A stretch of DNA of 64,000 nucleotides, taken from positions 9,754,001 through 9,818,000 of the forward strand of contig NC_092590.1 of NCBI RefSeq assembly GCF_047663525.1, written 5' to 3'. Shown one piece after another: positions 13,801 through 34,602 of this stretch. The notes under the pieces were generated by a model that was not told the origin of the DNA, did not search any database, and saw nothing but the letters and a program-made list of their open reading frames with translations. A program made the translations under genes and the position numbers. Each line of letters starts with the position of its first letter. Position 1 is the first letter of the stretch. The stretch is from Anas platyrhynchos (Eukaryota; Chordata; Aves; Anseriformes; Anatidae).

Positions 13801-16388
13801 AGGAAAAATTAAATAAAGGTGCCGAGTTGTACAAAGAAGAAATTGATAATCTCAAAACACAGTTGGTAAGATATGACATGGACAGAATGAAGCAATCAAA
13901 GATTTTTGATATGCAGTAAGTTCAAGTGTTTGTTTGGTTTGTTTGTTTGTAACTGGTAGCTCTTCCCTAACCCCCACACCCCAATGGAGAGAAAGGATGC
14001 ACACAGAATAATTTAATAATAATAATTTAACTTTTGCTTTTCTGTACTTCACCTGAAATCTAACTGGCAGCCAGATGTAGTTTGTTTTGTTTTGCTTCAA
14101 ATACATTTGTATTTGTTAATACACATGAAAATCAAACTAAGTCTCTTGCAACTTTAATAATTGAGCTTAAATTTTTTCTGTTTCCCTCTCCCTGCCCACC
14201 AATGCAGACTTGCTAATTATAAAGCTGTTGCAGAACACCAAGAAGAACAGTTAAGAAAGCTAAAAGAAGAACTCAGAAGAGCACAGCAAGATCAAGACGT
14301 TACTGGTAAATTCCGGATCAATATAAGGGATTGTTTCATATTAAACATCTGTTTTTAAGGTTGTGTGGTTAAATTCTAGGCTTCGATGCAGGCCTTTTAC
14401 CTCAAAAGGCCATGAGAGGGGTTGGATGCTTTGGAAGAGGTGGAAGGCTGAAACACGGTAGCTGCACATAGGCTGTATTAGAATCACAGCAGTTCTTGTC
14501 TGGTTTCGTTTGTTATTTCTTGGATTGTGGTTGCTGTTATGGTGGGTTACGTTCCCATATCTAGTTCTCTAGTTCTAATCAGGATATAACTAATCACATA
14601 AACTTCTTAATATCTCCCTGGCAGTGTGATTACTGATGGTGGATTTAAGAAAGAGCTGTTGTAATGATACTTCGAACCTAGTGAGGTTTTACATACAAGG
14701 CTATGGGAAGGAATTTTGCATAAGCATGGCTAAGATAAATATTGACGTGGTTTTAAGCCCTGACCAAGTAACACGTGCTTTTGTATAAAACTATTTTCTA
14801 GTGGTGTCTAAAGAAACTCCTCAGCAATACCAAAAGCCCCTTACTTGTGGTGGTGGCAGTGGTATAGTTCAGAGCACACACGTGCTTGTTTTAAAATCTG
14901 AACAAGCGAAGCTACAGAAAGAGAACTTGCAGCTGAAGAAACAAATTGATGATCTACTAAGGTAAGCATAAAGATAATAAGCGCCACGTTAACTAAGTCA
15001 TTTCTCTTTAACCTATGCTGTTACAGTTTCTTTCCTGGACATCTGTAGAAATGAAGAATTTTTAATTGGAAGATGTGAAAGAGTCTAGCAAATCTAAACT
15101 TTTAAAGGTGGTGATGTATGCATGTATACTTCTTGATGGTTTTGAAGCTTTAAATTGTTTGTCTTTTTTTTTCCATGAGAATGGAATTTTAAATGTTTTT
15201 TATTAATACTTGGAAAACACGTTTTGTTTGGATCTCTTTAGCTTTTGGGAAGCAAAAAAGAAAATGATGCCTCCAAAACTAAGAATACACGTTTGGTCAT
15301 GGTAGGGGGCTTGCATTGCCATGTCTGTGGTATGTCAAGGGAATTGTCATACAGGAACATGCAGGAACTGTCTTGTCAGGCATTTTTCTTGACTTAAAAG
15401 AGTTGTTTAATGCTTTCTGTAACTAAATGCTGGTGATTTTTTTTCCCCTGTTCAGTAATGAGGCTCAATTGAAAGACGAATTTAGAAAATGGAAAGAGAG
15501 AGCGCTAAAATTGAAAGAAAAATTTTCAAGAGAGACAGTACCAAGGTCTCCAGGGAAGAAAGTGTCAGATTCCCTTAAAGAGCAAATTCCGTCCTTCAAA
15601 GAGCCTCCTTCTCAGGAAACGGTGACTCAGGATGCATCAAAGCCTCTGCCACTGACCCGTCCAACAAATTTCTTTGATAATTCCAATTTAGGTACGCTAA
15701 CAGGTATGTAATATGGTATCTGATTAAGATTAGGAGAGGCAAAATATAAGGAGGGGTCTTCAAGTAAAAGTAGGTGTCCTGTGCTTCCTGCATTCGGTCC
15801 CAAAACTCTCACGGAAACTGTTCTTGAATGCCTTGTTAATACCTTGGTGGAAGGGCTGACCAGCTGGTGCCAACAAGATTATATGTGCTGTACAGCACCC
15901 ACATACTTGAAACATTCATGAAGATTAGGCAAACTTCATATTTCTTCTGTTGCAGTGAGAGTGTTGATGATTGATCACTTCAAAGTGACTGGGCAGAGTA
16001 TTGTTCCTACCAGACAAATGATGCTATAACATCTTTTGCTTTCTGACGTTACCTGAGTTAAGTACCTGCTTCTGGCAAAACTGATTCTCACAGGTTGCTC
16101 AGTCATCTATTCAGAGTTAACTGCTGGTTAACTTTTTTTTCTAAATTTCTTTGAAGTGGTCGATTTTAGTCTTTGACATGAAATCTCCTAGTCTGGCAGC
16201 TTCCAGCTGCAGTAACAGCTGCCCTAGTCAGGCTGTCTCTAATTGTGAAACTGGGAAAGCATTACTGTAATATTCTTGTCTTCTCTATAGATGTGCCACC
16301 TGCAGGAACAGAGCTCAAAGAAGAACCTCTTAGCCAGTGGCTTGGAGCTTCAGAGAAAGATAAAGCCCCTGATTGTACTACCCAGTGA
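326..16388 (+). CDS. CENPE: CENP-E, centromere-associated kinesin motor, 3' part of gene (19 coding exons)
   Basis: CENP-E is a plus-end kinesin that moves chromosomes to the spindle equator and binds kinetochores through its C-terminal tail. The motor domain lies upstream of the window. Exons that chain in frame: 326-637, 843-1001, 1848-1910 (start uncertain), 2774-2995, 3845-4003, 4202-4429, 5626-5763, 6648-6848, 6931-7077, 8734-8946, 10096-10305, 10758-10967, 12201-12422, 13038-13241, 13803-13915, 14208-14305, 14802-14961, 15456-15703, 16291-16388. Together they give 1134 residues and a stop. Most of this is Glu/Lys/Gln-rich coiled coil. From exon 8734 onward it aligns by eye with the human tail as I remember it: KRYECL versus DHYECL, YKEEIDNLK versus YKEEIEDLK, KPLTCGGGSGIVQ identical, FFDNSNLG versus YFDNSSLG. 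Introns of 200-1700 bases between exons hold no other supported gene. Identity is very secure; exons 1 and 3 have the least certain 5' ends. Confidence 0.96.
1848..1910 (+). CDS. CENPE: CENPE short coiled-coil exon, 21 codons
   Basis: This small exon is easy to miss because it has no ATG and is only 63 bases long. Its peptide (LLKVQEALKETTELKQK at the core) resembles the recurring human CENP-E unit LLRVKEDVN...MEQLKKQ. The donor at 1911 is clear (AAG followed by gtcaga). Three AG acceptors lie close together (1832-1833, 1839-1840, 1846-1847). Only the last, which starts the exon at 1848, joins the phase-0 end of the exon at 1001 without breaking frame. Confidence 0.65.
4004..4201 (+). other. 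CENPE: CENPE GC-AG intron
   Basis: The upstream exon ends in AAG at 4003 and the intron begins GCAAGT, the typical form of the rare GC donor. The intron ends TTTTGTAG at 4201. Using the nearby GT at 4008 instead would add four bases and break the frame into the next exon, whose phase is fixed by a 76-codon open frame. Confidence 0.8.
4815..4982 (+). mobile_element. CR1 LINE 3' fragment, sense to CENPE
   Basis: The stretch contains the CR1 3'-end signature in forward orientation: a CCTGGAACAGGTTGCCCAGG-like start, then a GCAGGGGAGCTGGACTAGAT-like block, ending in a degraded TCTG-type tail. It is 5'-truncated to about 170 bases, as is usual for CR1, and sits in the CENPE intron between exons 4202-4429 and 5626-5763. 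Several substitutions suggest moderate age. Confidence 0.85.
5937..6364 (-). other. Unidentified antisense ORF with poly(A) signal in a CENPE intron
   Basis: On the minus strand a frame stays open for 131 codons from 6364 to a TGA at 5974-5972, and AATAAA (complement of 5937-5942) lies about 30 bases after the stop. The peptide has a basic stretch (NENRRKIELGRAKRQYLL) followed by a beta-rich segment near its end (TAYVVPFKVSTNTYRVTII). No in-frame ATG is obvious, so this would be a terminal exon or a retrocopy remnant rather than a whole gene. I do not recognise the family. No A-tract follows the poly(A) signal, which weakens the retrocopy reading. It could be a chance ORF. Confidence 0.3.
7078..8733 (+). 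other. Longest CENPE introns: no gene seen
   Basis: This 1.66-kb intron carries a 28-base A run (7789-7816) and a 16-base A run (8042-8057). Short ORFs here lack any codon pattern or family resemblance. The introns at 8947-10095 and 10968-12200 are similar: AT-rich, with a (TTTG)n tract at 11412-11460 in the latter and nothing else I can support. Confidence 0.6.
7789..8057. repeat. Poly(A) runs
   Basis: There are two homopolymer A tracts, 7789-7816 (28 bases) and 8042-8057 (16 bases), in a CENPE intron. Neither is attached to a recognisable retroposon body. Confidence 0.9.
11412..11460. repeat. (TTTG)n / T-rich simple repeat
   Basis: This is a pyrimidine-rich tract of TTTG units interrupted by T runs, in the CENPE intron after exon 10758-10967. 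A shorter TTTG tract lies at 13929-13950. Confidence 0.85.
16291..16388 (+). CDS. CENPE: CENPE last coding exon with CaaX box
   Basis: The exon begins after TTCTCTATAG and encodes DVPPAGTEL...KDKAPDCTTQ, then TGA at 16386-16388. The last four residues, C-T-T-Q, form a CaaX-type farnesylation site, matching the C-K-T-Q end of human CENP-E as I remember it. Farnesylation of human CENP-E is established and supports kinetochore and membrane association; that it occurs here is inferred. Confidence 0.93.
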
Positions 16389-17240
16389 AGGTATTCTGTT
16401 GTAAGCTGCCTTTGCAGTGGTAACATCCAGAATCCGCCTCTATGGAAGACAGTTCCTTCGGGTTAAATCATCAGCTGTGGGAAGAGCTCTGGCAGCTGCA
16501 GTTCCCTTGTTGTCCTGGAGCTGCTGCTGCTTCCCCCAGCTGGCAAAGCTGCAGTACAAGAATAAAACTTAAAAAGCAGTCACGTTGCCTGCAACCTGCT
16601 GCTGATGTTCTTCTTTGGTTATCTTCAGGATAGCAAAAAAAGAAGAGCTAACATACTGAAGAAAAATGGACACAGGAATGAATCACGAGCTAAGCTACGG
16701 TGAAGCTTCTCGAACTTCTCTGGCCTTCCTGCAAGAGTCCTCGTCTGGGTGGCTTGTATCTTCAGTTCTTTCCAAATCAACATCTCTCTGTTCTCACTAG
16801 TTACTTTTTGTTTCTCAATATAGAAGTATTATACTTTCTCTTTTTTTGAGGCCATGGAAACTGCATTTTTACTACAACTTTAACCTCTGTATCTCACGGA
16901 CTTTCTCTTTTTAAGGCACAAAATAAATCAAGGACTTCTCTTAAACGCTATGCAATATTTCTGCAGCTCTGTCAATTATGGTGCCAGGAGTAACTTTGCA
17001 TTTTGCATCATCTTTGAGCATACTTCTCTTTCCTGTTTGGAGTGTGACATCTGAATATTTTTTTCCAAGCAGTAACCAATGGATCTAATTGATGCTGCAG
17101 TTACCCTAGTGAGTGAAAAATAAAATTGTAATCAGGGCTGTATGGCAGACTGTTTTGCTATCCTGCGTACCTGAATTTTGAAACTTACTTTTACGTCCTG
17201 TATAAGGTTTGTTTTGACAATAAATTTTAAGTATCTCAAA
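16389..17240 (+). other. CENPE: CENPE 3' untranslated region
   Basis: This AT-rich stretch follows the CENPE stop and has several AATAAA-type signals (16561, 16920, 17117 and 17219 areas). The most distal, at 17219-17224, is followed by T- and TG-rich sequence and is the likeliest main cleavage signal. The UTR end is inferred. Confidence 0.6.
17219..17224 (+). terminator. CENPE: CENPE poly(A) signal
   Basis: AATAAA follows TTTTGAC and is followed by a T-rich region about 20-50 bases downstream. The upstream signal at 16561-16566 could give a shorter message. Confidence 0.55.
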
Positions 17241-17913
17241 ATATTTCTGCTGGCCTCTTCAGCTTTGTGGAGACATGACGGTATGATTTGGGGATGCTGA
17301 TTATAATATTCAGTCTAAAACCAGTCTTTGATAGTAATCTTACCCCTTTCATCATTATTATGCTGCTTGTCTGTCTTACAGCTTTCTGCAGTCAGTTTGT
17401 GCAGCAAATTACTGTTGCACAAATCTGTGTGACTAGTGTTTTGTTTAGTTCAAGAGTGGCATAATATGACCGAACGTGCCTGTGTGCGTGTCCAGGTTTA
17501 CCCACAGAAATGTGCCCAGCTGGAATTCAGGCAGCTTTCTGAATTCATTAAGAAAACTATTAGGGTGGCCTTGGATCTGGTGTGAGCTTATAATTCAATT
17601 TTGTCATAGAATCTTTGAGTCTCATGATGTTACCTGCCTTAACAGATCTAAGTTAAAGCACTGATACAAATTTAAGAACAGCTACTTTAGTAAATCAACA
17701 ATTAAGAAATTATTTTTCAAGTATTGTCCTAGCTTAAAATTTGATGATGGATAAAGAGCAATTGCTTGGGGAAGAACATTGTTGTGGCCTTTTTTGGTGA
17801 GAATCCTGTTAATTTCTTGCATTCTTTGTGGGGGAACGGATATCTAACGTTCATGATCCTCTTTTATTCCTAACCTGTGCAGGAGAAAATCCCACTTAAA
17901 ATCTTGAGTTTCG
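17241..17913. other. CENPE-BDH2 intergenic interval
   Basis: This stretch of about 670 bases is AT-rich and holds no ORF, RNA gene or repeat I can support. Because CENPE ends near 17240 and the BDH2 promoter appears to begin near 17910, the two co-directional genes are closely spaced. Confidence 0.5.
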
Positions 17914-17999
17914 CTAGATGGCAGCATCTTGGTGTTTCAACATGAAACTGCGTTGGTGTAGAGAAACTTACCAGTTAGACTACAACTCCCAACAAGCAT
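17914..17999 (+). promoter_or_regulatory. BDH2: Probable BDH2 promoter with ZNF143-like element
   Basis: ACTACAACTCCCAACAAGCA begins at 17979 and matches the first thirteen positions of the ZNF143 (Staf) promoter motif ACTACAAYTCCCA; the GC-rich end of the motif is less well kept. Sixty bases upstream, at 17914-17928, CTAGATGGCAGCATC resembles a YY1 or CTCF core. Both motifs usually sit within about 100 bases of a start site, and a good splice donor follows at 18073. No TATA box or CpG island is apparent. Assignment to BDH2 rests on position and strand. Confidence 0.55.
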
Positions 18000-18072
18000 A
18001 GCAAAACAAATGAGCATAAAACTTCCTTTTTCCAAAGGTCAGTAAACCCAACAAGCTGTTTGAGATCTTGTG
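18000..18072 (+). other. BDH2: Candidate non-coding first exon of BDH2
   Basis: The BDH2 ATG exon begins with an acceptor (CTGCACAG at 20022-20029), so an upstream untranslated exon must exist. The best candidate ends at 18072 with donor GTG|gtgagtgact, just downstream of the ZNF143-like motif. The transcription start within 18000-18040 is a guess. Confidence 0.5.
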
Positions 18073-20029
18073 GTGAGTGACTATACTAACCTTTATTTTT
18101 AAAAACTTCATAGAATTAGTGTGTCAAATATTCATTAAAAATGATTGTTAGGTTAAAAAAGGCTTCCAAAATTATGTGGTGATTCAAGGAATTACTTGAT
18201 CCATTTTTTTCTACTGAAAATGTGCATGCAACAGCAAAGAACAAGAATTTCTGCCTCGAGTGGGCACTTTAACACCAGACTTCTGGGATACTTGGGACTT
18301 TTGCCAAAATGAATGATTTTTTCCCAGAATTTTTTATTTCAGGAGGTGTGTTTTGCAAAGCTTTGTGCAGATGACTAGGTGGTACTTGCTCTAATGCACC
18401 GTCTCGTTTCCCTCGGTTTAGCTTGGTAGTTTTCACCTGTCAGCACAAAAACCTTCTGCTAACATAGGCTCAGTCTCATGTAATGTGACATAGCCTCCAT
18501 CAGAGGCATCCTAAGAGACTGCTTTACTAGCCAGCCTGTAAAATGATTTTAAGGTATTGTTCTTTCCCCTAGTTAGAAAGGTGCATTTTAGTTATAGCTC
18601 GTGTAGTGGACTGTTTTGGTGGTTTGTCTTTGTTAGTTTCCTTTTGAGGTTTCTTTTTGTATGTTCTTCCCTCTGGTTATAGGGGGAAAAACTTACAGTT
18701 TCAGGCTTTTCAGTGTCTCAAAACACAATCCAGAAGTCAGTCCAATCTTAATTCAAATGAGATAATGTTTCTACGTTAGGGTGGAAATAATTTTTTAGTC
18801 AAACAGTTTAAAAATAAGTTCAGTTTGTTGAATCTGCAACTTTTAGAGAAACATACTACTTTTGCCCCAGGTTTTGTTGGGAAAAACTGACCAGAAATCC
18901 TATCTGCTTTCTCAGAAAAAAAAAAATCAGAAATGAATAGTCTCGTTGGAGATGCAGCACACTGAACTCGACTAACAAATCACAGGATGGATTTGAGCCT
19001 CTCCAGGTGCTAGCATTGGCTGCTGACCTAGGGGAAATAGTGGGTCTGCATCTAACTTCTGAATGAAGTACTCAGCATGTTGGGTTTGCACAAGTGTTTT
19101 AAGAACTTGAGGTTCTTGGGAAACCTTTCTACACTCGTAGCTAAATAGAGAAACTTTGTTCTGTGATTTTTAAAAGTGTAGGAATGTTTGCTTGTTGGGA
19201 ACTCAGTTAACCAAACCAGATCACACTGGGATACGGTGACCTTCTTCGGTAGTTTTTTGAAACGTTCTATTCAGTAATTTAGGCTTTGAATAAACAAAAA
19301 GCCTACTAGGGACTTCTTGAACCCATAGGAGTACAAAGGATGGCATTTGATTTTGTTTGCAACTTTACGTGCTATGTTTTTTTGTTTTGTTTTGTTTTGT
19401 TTTTTAACATAATACTGCATTTGAAAGCGTATGTCTAGGCAGAAAAGAGGACCTCAGTTTATCTTTTGGCTGATATGCCATAAGCAAGGTGGAACCTCCT
19501 AAAAGAAGAGTATTATTTGCATTGTCAAACACTAGAAAAATAAATCCTTTTATTCCCCTACACCTTGCTCTTAGTATGCTCAGCAGTTCTCAGAGGTCAA
19601 ACTGTGATAAAGATGAGAGAACAGCTTCTTTCCCCTTTAACCCCTCACCTTGTGGAGCTGGAAATCTGCTGTGCTGGAAGATTCCTAAAACAATTCAGAG
19701 CACACAAAGGCCAGGTCTTGGACATGATGGAAGGAAAAGACCTTTTGCAGTGCCCTCCAGGGTAGTGTGCAGATTTTATTGCCATTTGGGAAGCTAAGTC
19801 TACAGTTTGAGAGGAGCAGAAAAAGAGATGTGCTTGCTAAGAACACAGTGGGCAGCAGACATTACAACCCATTTTACTTCTCTTCTGATTCAGCACCTAA
19901 TCAGAATGCTTTGACTTGATGGTAGAGGTGCTCTGGATTACAGTTGTTTTTTGGAATACACTTGAATCTGATTCCCTGGAAGTGATGTTAACTCACTTTG
20001 TTAGATTGTGACACTTTCTGTCTGCACAG
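18073..20029 (+). other. BDH2: BDH2 intron 1
   Basis: About 1.96 kb of AT-rich sequence with a (TTTTG)n tract at 19377-19405. The short ORFs at 19489-19797 show no family resemblance and are taken as chance. Confidence 0.5.
19377..19405. repeat. (TTTTG)n simple repeat
   Basis: Five-base TTTTG units in tandem lie in the probable BDH2 intron 1. Confidence 0.85.
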
Positions 20030-20038
20030 GTCAGCAAT

Positions 20039-30878
<10,840 letters not shown>

Positions 30879-31595
30879 TCAACTCTACCTGCAGATGGAG
30901 ACTTACACTATTAAAGGCAAGAAGTGAGGGTCATGTTTCTCAGTTAAGAGTTTGCATAGATTTAAATCACTCACATGATGTCATCCATACAAATCTGGTG
31001 CATTTTTATGATTGTGATCTATTTCTAGATTGATTTTACAGATTCACTTTTCTCTAAATGGTGAAACATTGGAGTAAAACATATTTCATGTTGCTTCTTT
31101 TTATGGTAACTCCTGGAGCATGAGCAGGATTTTAGCCTTTCAGATATCAATGTGCAAAGAATATTATTTAAGATACAAGATAAAAATCTTACTTTAAGCA
31201 AATCTAAATTAAAGAAATTAAATACTACCCTTATTTTCAGTCTGCAAAATATTTGGAGGTTGACAATTAGACTTCCTACCAGCATTAGCAGGCTACCCAG
31301 AGAAAACAGACTACTTTTAAACCAGCTGAACAATTACTGAACTAAGTGTGGTTCGAACAACAGAGGACGGCAGAAATAATAGCGTGTTTGAATCATTCTG
31401 TAACTGTCGATAGATGCATCTATATTAGAGAGCATACTAGTTCTTGCAAATTATATGTTAAAGTCCATCCTGCTTTGCAAATTATGATTTTTTTCTGTTC
31501 TCTGTAATAACTGTAGAAAAATGATCTGTGTTGAATTGTTGAAAAGAATCTGTCCCAAGTCTGACAACACTTAGAAATCCAAAGTGGAAGGTGCC

Positions 31596-31626
31596 TTTGT
31601 CAGATGGTCTCTGACCATCTGACAAA
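31596..31626. repeat. Perfect 14-bp inverted repeat with 3-base loop
   Basis: TTTGTCAGATGGTC is followed by TCT and then by its exact reverse complement GACCATCTGACAAA. The stem is perfect over 14 bp and the next bases do not pair. It lies 718 bases after the BDH2 stop and so may be in the 3' UTR. Confidence 0.9.
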
Positions 31627-33105
31627 TGTATAGATACATAGTAAATGGGCACAACAAATTCCTGCGCATACAGTAAAGAGTCGGTGTACATGCACAGCTG
31701 ATTTATGCAACTGCAATATCCTTTTTCCACCTATGGAAAGGGAAGTTAGGCTGTTGGAATCTGGAGAAATAGTAAGTCATAGCCCAAAATACAGAACAAC
31801 AGATTGCAAGTAGAAGCAGTATAACTAGCAGCCTTGTATAGTTTCAGAGGTTTGGGGCTTTTTGTTCAAGCATACAAAGATTATAGACACTGTTTTCATG
31901 AAGTGGAAATGATGCAGATGAACCTGCTGTAATAGCTGTTAAAAGGCTAAGGCTTATGGCACGTAGAGAGCATAGAAAATCATAGGTAGTTTTGCAATCA
32001 CTTTGAAAATGAGTGTATTTGCTAGTCCCGAAAAGTTGTACTAGGAGAATGACATGACCATTAATATGTCATTAATAGTATAGATTAATCCTAAAATTAT
32101 CTTGGAATTCTTCACAGCGTCTTTTCTGTCTGCATTGTACAGAAAGTACTGTGCAATGATGTCACTGGTAGGCGTGTATACATAGAGAAGTATTCTGAAA
32201 AAGACAGATGGATCTTCATGAACACGTTTGACTTCTGGCAAGTCAAAGGAGTGAGTTTTACCACTTTATCCACAGCCAATATATTCCCCTTCCAAAAGGA
32301 TACACTAATGAATGTATTGCTGGACAAATACTGCCAGCTCTGTAGACTAGGTGCTAGGCTTAGATAATCTATTGCTGAATTCTCAAATACCAATATTGGT
32401 CTTGCTAAAACACAGACTTAAGTTTCTATAAGAGCTTGTGCTGATATTTTTGTTGTGGTAGCACATTGAAGCTTTGATTATGAATCAGAAATCTATTGTG
32501 GTAAAGGCTCATACTCTGGAGAGGGGGGAGAAATCACAACCCAAACATTTAAGGCAACAGGCTGGAATTCCAAATCTTTTTGGTTTGCTAACATACCATT
32601 AAAATTTACGTGAACAACAAATTTAAAAGACTGACTTCCTATAAATATGGCTGTGTTAAGAAATTCAGCATAGCTCTGTGAATCTAGTCTGTGAATGAAG
32701 CTGTATGCAATTGCGTTTTTTTTCATATCTATGAAATTGGTATAGATATGGGGGGAATAAATGATCAATGAGTTTGATTGGTCAGTAATCAGAAATCATG
32801 GGGGAAAATGTACTCTATTTTATGCATTTTTCTGTAATGACTGCCATGTTTTTAAGTGATTGCTTAATTTTTTTGATATTTGCTGAACCATTAATAGAGA
32901 TTGATTTCAAAGACGTGCAACATGTCTGGTTAACAGCAAGCTTCTTGTTTGTAAAACTGTACTTAAAAGCTTAAAATGAGAAAGCATTGTGGAGGCCGTA
33001 TTCCTCAGACTTGTTATGGGTTTAACTCTTAGCTTTAATCACGGCTGGGACGTTCTGATCTGTGTAGTTGGTTCATGGGATTTTGGGCATGTTCTCTAGT
33101 ATTTC

Positions 33106-33111
33106 AATAAA
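33106..33111 (+). terminator. BDH2: Candidate distal BDH2 poly(A) signal
   Basis: AATAAA in TTTCAATAAAGTGACC. It is one of three candidates downstream of BDH2 and is placed before sequence composition changes toward the SLC9B2 leader. Confidence 0.3.
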
Positions 33112-33120
33112 GTGACCCAG

Positions 33121-34383
33121 CAGCCAAGCAGGATAAAGTTGAGGCAAAAATCCAAAGTTATCCAAAACAGCTCCACCGATGCTCACTGAGGTAAATGAAA
33201 ATGCTGAAAGTTCAGGCCAACAGGATACAGTTTGTGTTTTCAGAGCTTAATACGAAGGCCAAAGTTGTCGTCCTGTAGCTGGTACAGAAGGCTGGCCTTG
33301 GAAAGGATCTCCCTGCTGCAGCAGGTCAGGAAACTTGCACTGTCCATTTTGAAAACAGAACTATGAATCTGAGAGAAACTTCAATATACTTATTGCAAAG
33401 AGAACTTCATTAGTAAACGTTTCTAAGCTCTCTGGTGACTGTCATACACCAATGATACTCAGATGTGTTTTTTTTTGATAAAGCACACCTGCAAGAAAAG
33501 GAGAAGCCATCCACTTATTATATTACAATAAAAGCACAGGGAGATACATTTTTCAGTGAAGTTAGTTGTCATGATAAACATGATAAACAACATGATAAAA
33601 CAAAAAAAAGCATATTTCTGTCTCTTGCTTTGCTAGCAGAGCATGTGTTGCATTTCAGAATTTGAGCTGTTCACACATCGACATATTTTCACGGATGTCT
33701 AGGGGGCATGTCCATGTCATGGATGGTCTAGGAGGCTTTTTCCCCAGAATTATCAAAGGAGAATGTTTTTAAATACCCCTGTGACTTCTTAATTCCCTGG
33801 TCTGTTTTTATGGATCTGGGTTATCTCATTTCATCTCCTGTCACCCCAGTGATGATATGAAGAGGAGTGTGACTCTTCAGATTTTAGGGCAAGCTTTTCT
33901 CTTGGGGAGGCTTTAAGAGATGTCTCACCTTCTGAGCATTTCAGGGAAATTTAATCTGATCACAAAACAGCTTTTTTTTTTTTTTTCCTTCAGATTTGCA
34001 GTTGCTTTTGCTGCGTGTAATGCTACAAGGAGCAAAGTAGCAACGTGTTGCACTTGAATCTACTTTCACATGCTCCTCCCAGCATGGCTTGCAAAATGAG
34101 ATTGCGAGAGCAGCTCTCTTATCCCCTCGGGGTACTTACAGCTGAGGTGGGCACCCTCGCTCCTTTGAGAAGCAGCAGGATTTTCTCAGGAGCACCACAG
34201 ATGTGCAAATGCTTTCATTTTCTTGCCTGTCCCAGTGCAGTTCCTCTAAGGTGCTGTGGGCTCAGGGCTGCTCCATTGCCCAAACACCCCTGACACCTGC
34301 CTTCCACCCCAACCCCTCCACTGCCCCGGGGGACCACTATCTACAGCACCAGGAGATAAAGTGACATCTGGGAAGCCTTTATA
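33121..34383. other. BDH2-SLC9B2 intergenic interval
   Basis: No gene or repeat is supported here apart from a short T run at 33971-33986. GC content rises from about 34050 toward the candidate SLC9B2 leader exon. Confidence 0.45.
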
Positions 34384-34602
34384 GGTCCCCCCAAGCTGCA
34401 GATTGAGGGCCTTGCTGCTTCATCTTGTGGAGCTGTGGAGGAGGGACTGCGCTGGACTAGCGGCAGCAGCAGGGGAGGAGGAGCCAGAGCTGGCACGGAG
34501 CTGTTCCTGCTTACAGGGAGCGGATTAGCACCTCTCCATCTCCGTGTGCTGGAGGGGCTGCCCAGGGGCATGGTCTTTTCTCTGAATGCTGCCGTTCCCC
34601 AG
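34384..34602 (+). promoter_or_regulatory. SLC9B2: GC-rich candidate leader exon/promoter of SLC9B2
   Basis: The SLC9B2 ATG exon starts with an acceptor at 36848-36849, so an upstream untranslated exon is required. The only clearly GC-rich stretch upstream spans about 34240-34760 and contains an excellent donor, CCCCAG|gtaagt, at 34603. It is rich in GGAG and GCAGC but not in CpG. The start site cannot be set. Assignment is inferred from position, strand and donor quality. Confidence 0.4.

Larger units (their letters stand above)
30879..33120 (+). other. BDH2: BDH2 3' untranslated region and downstream flank
   Basis: This AT-rich stretch follows the BDH2 stop. Candidate poly(A) signals are ATTAAA at 30910-30915 and AATAAA at 32757-32762 and 33106-33111; which one is used cannot be decided here. 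It contains the perfect hairpin at 31596-31626. The short antisense ORFs over 31025-32768 look like chance. Confidence 0.5.
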
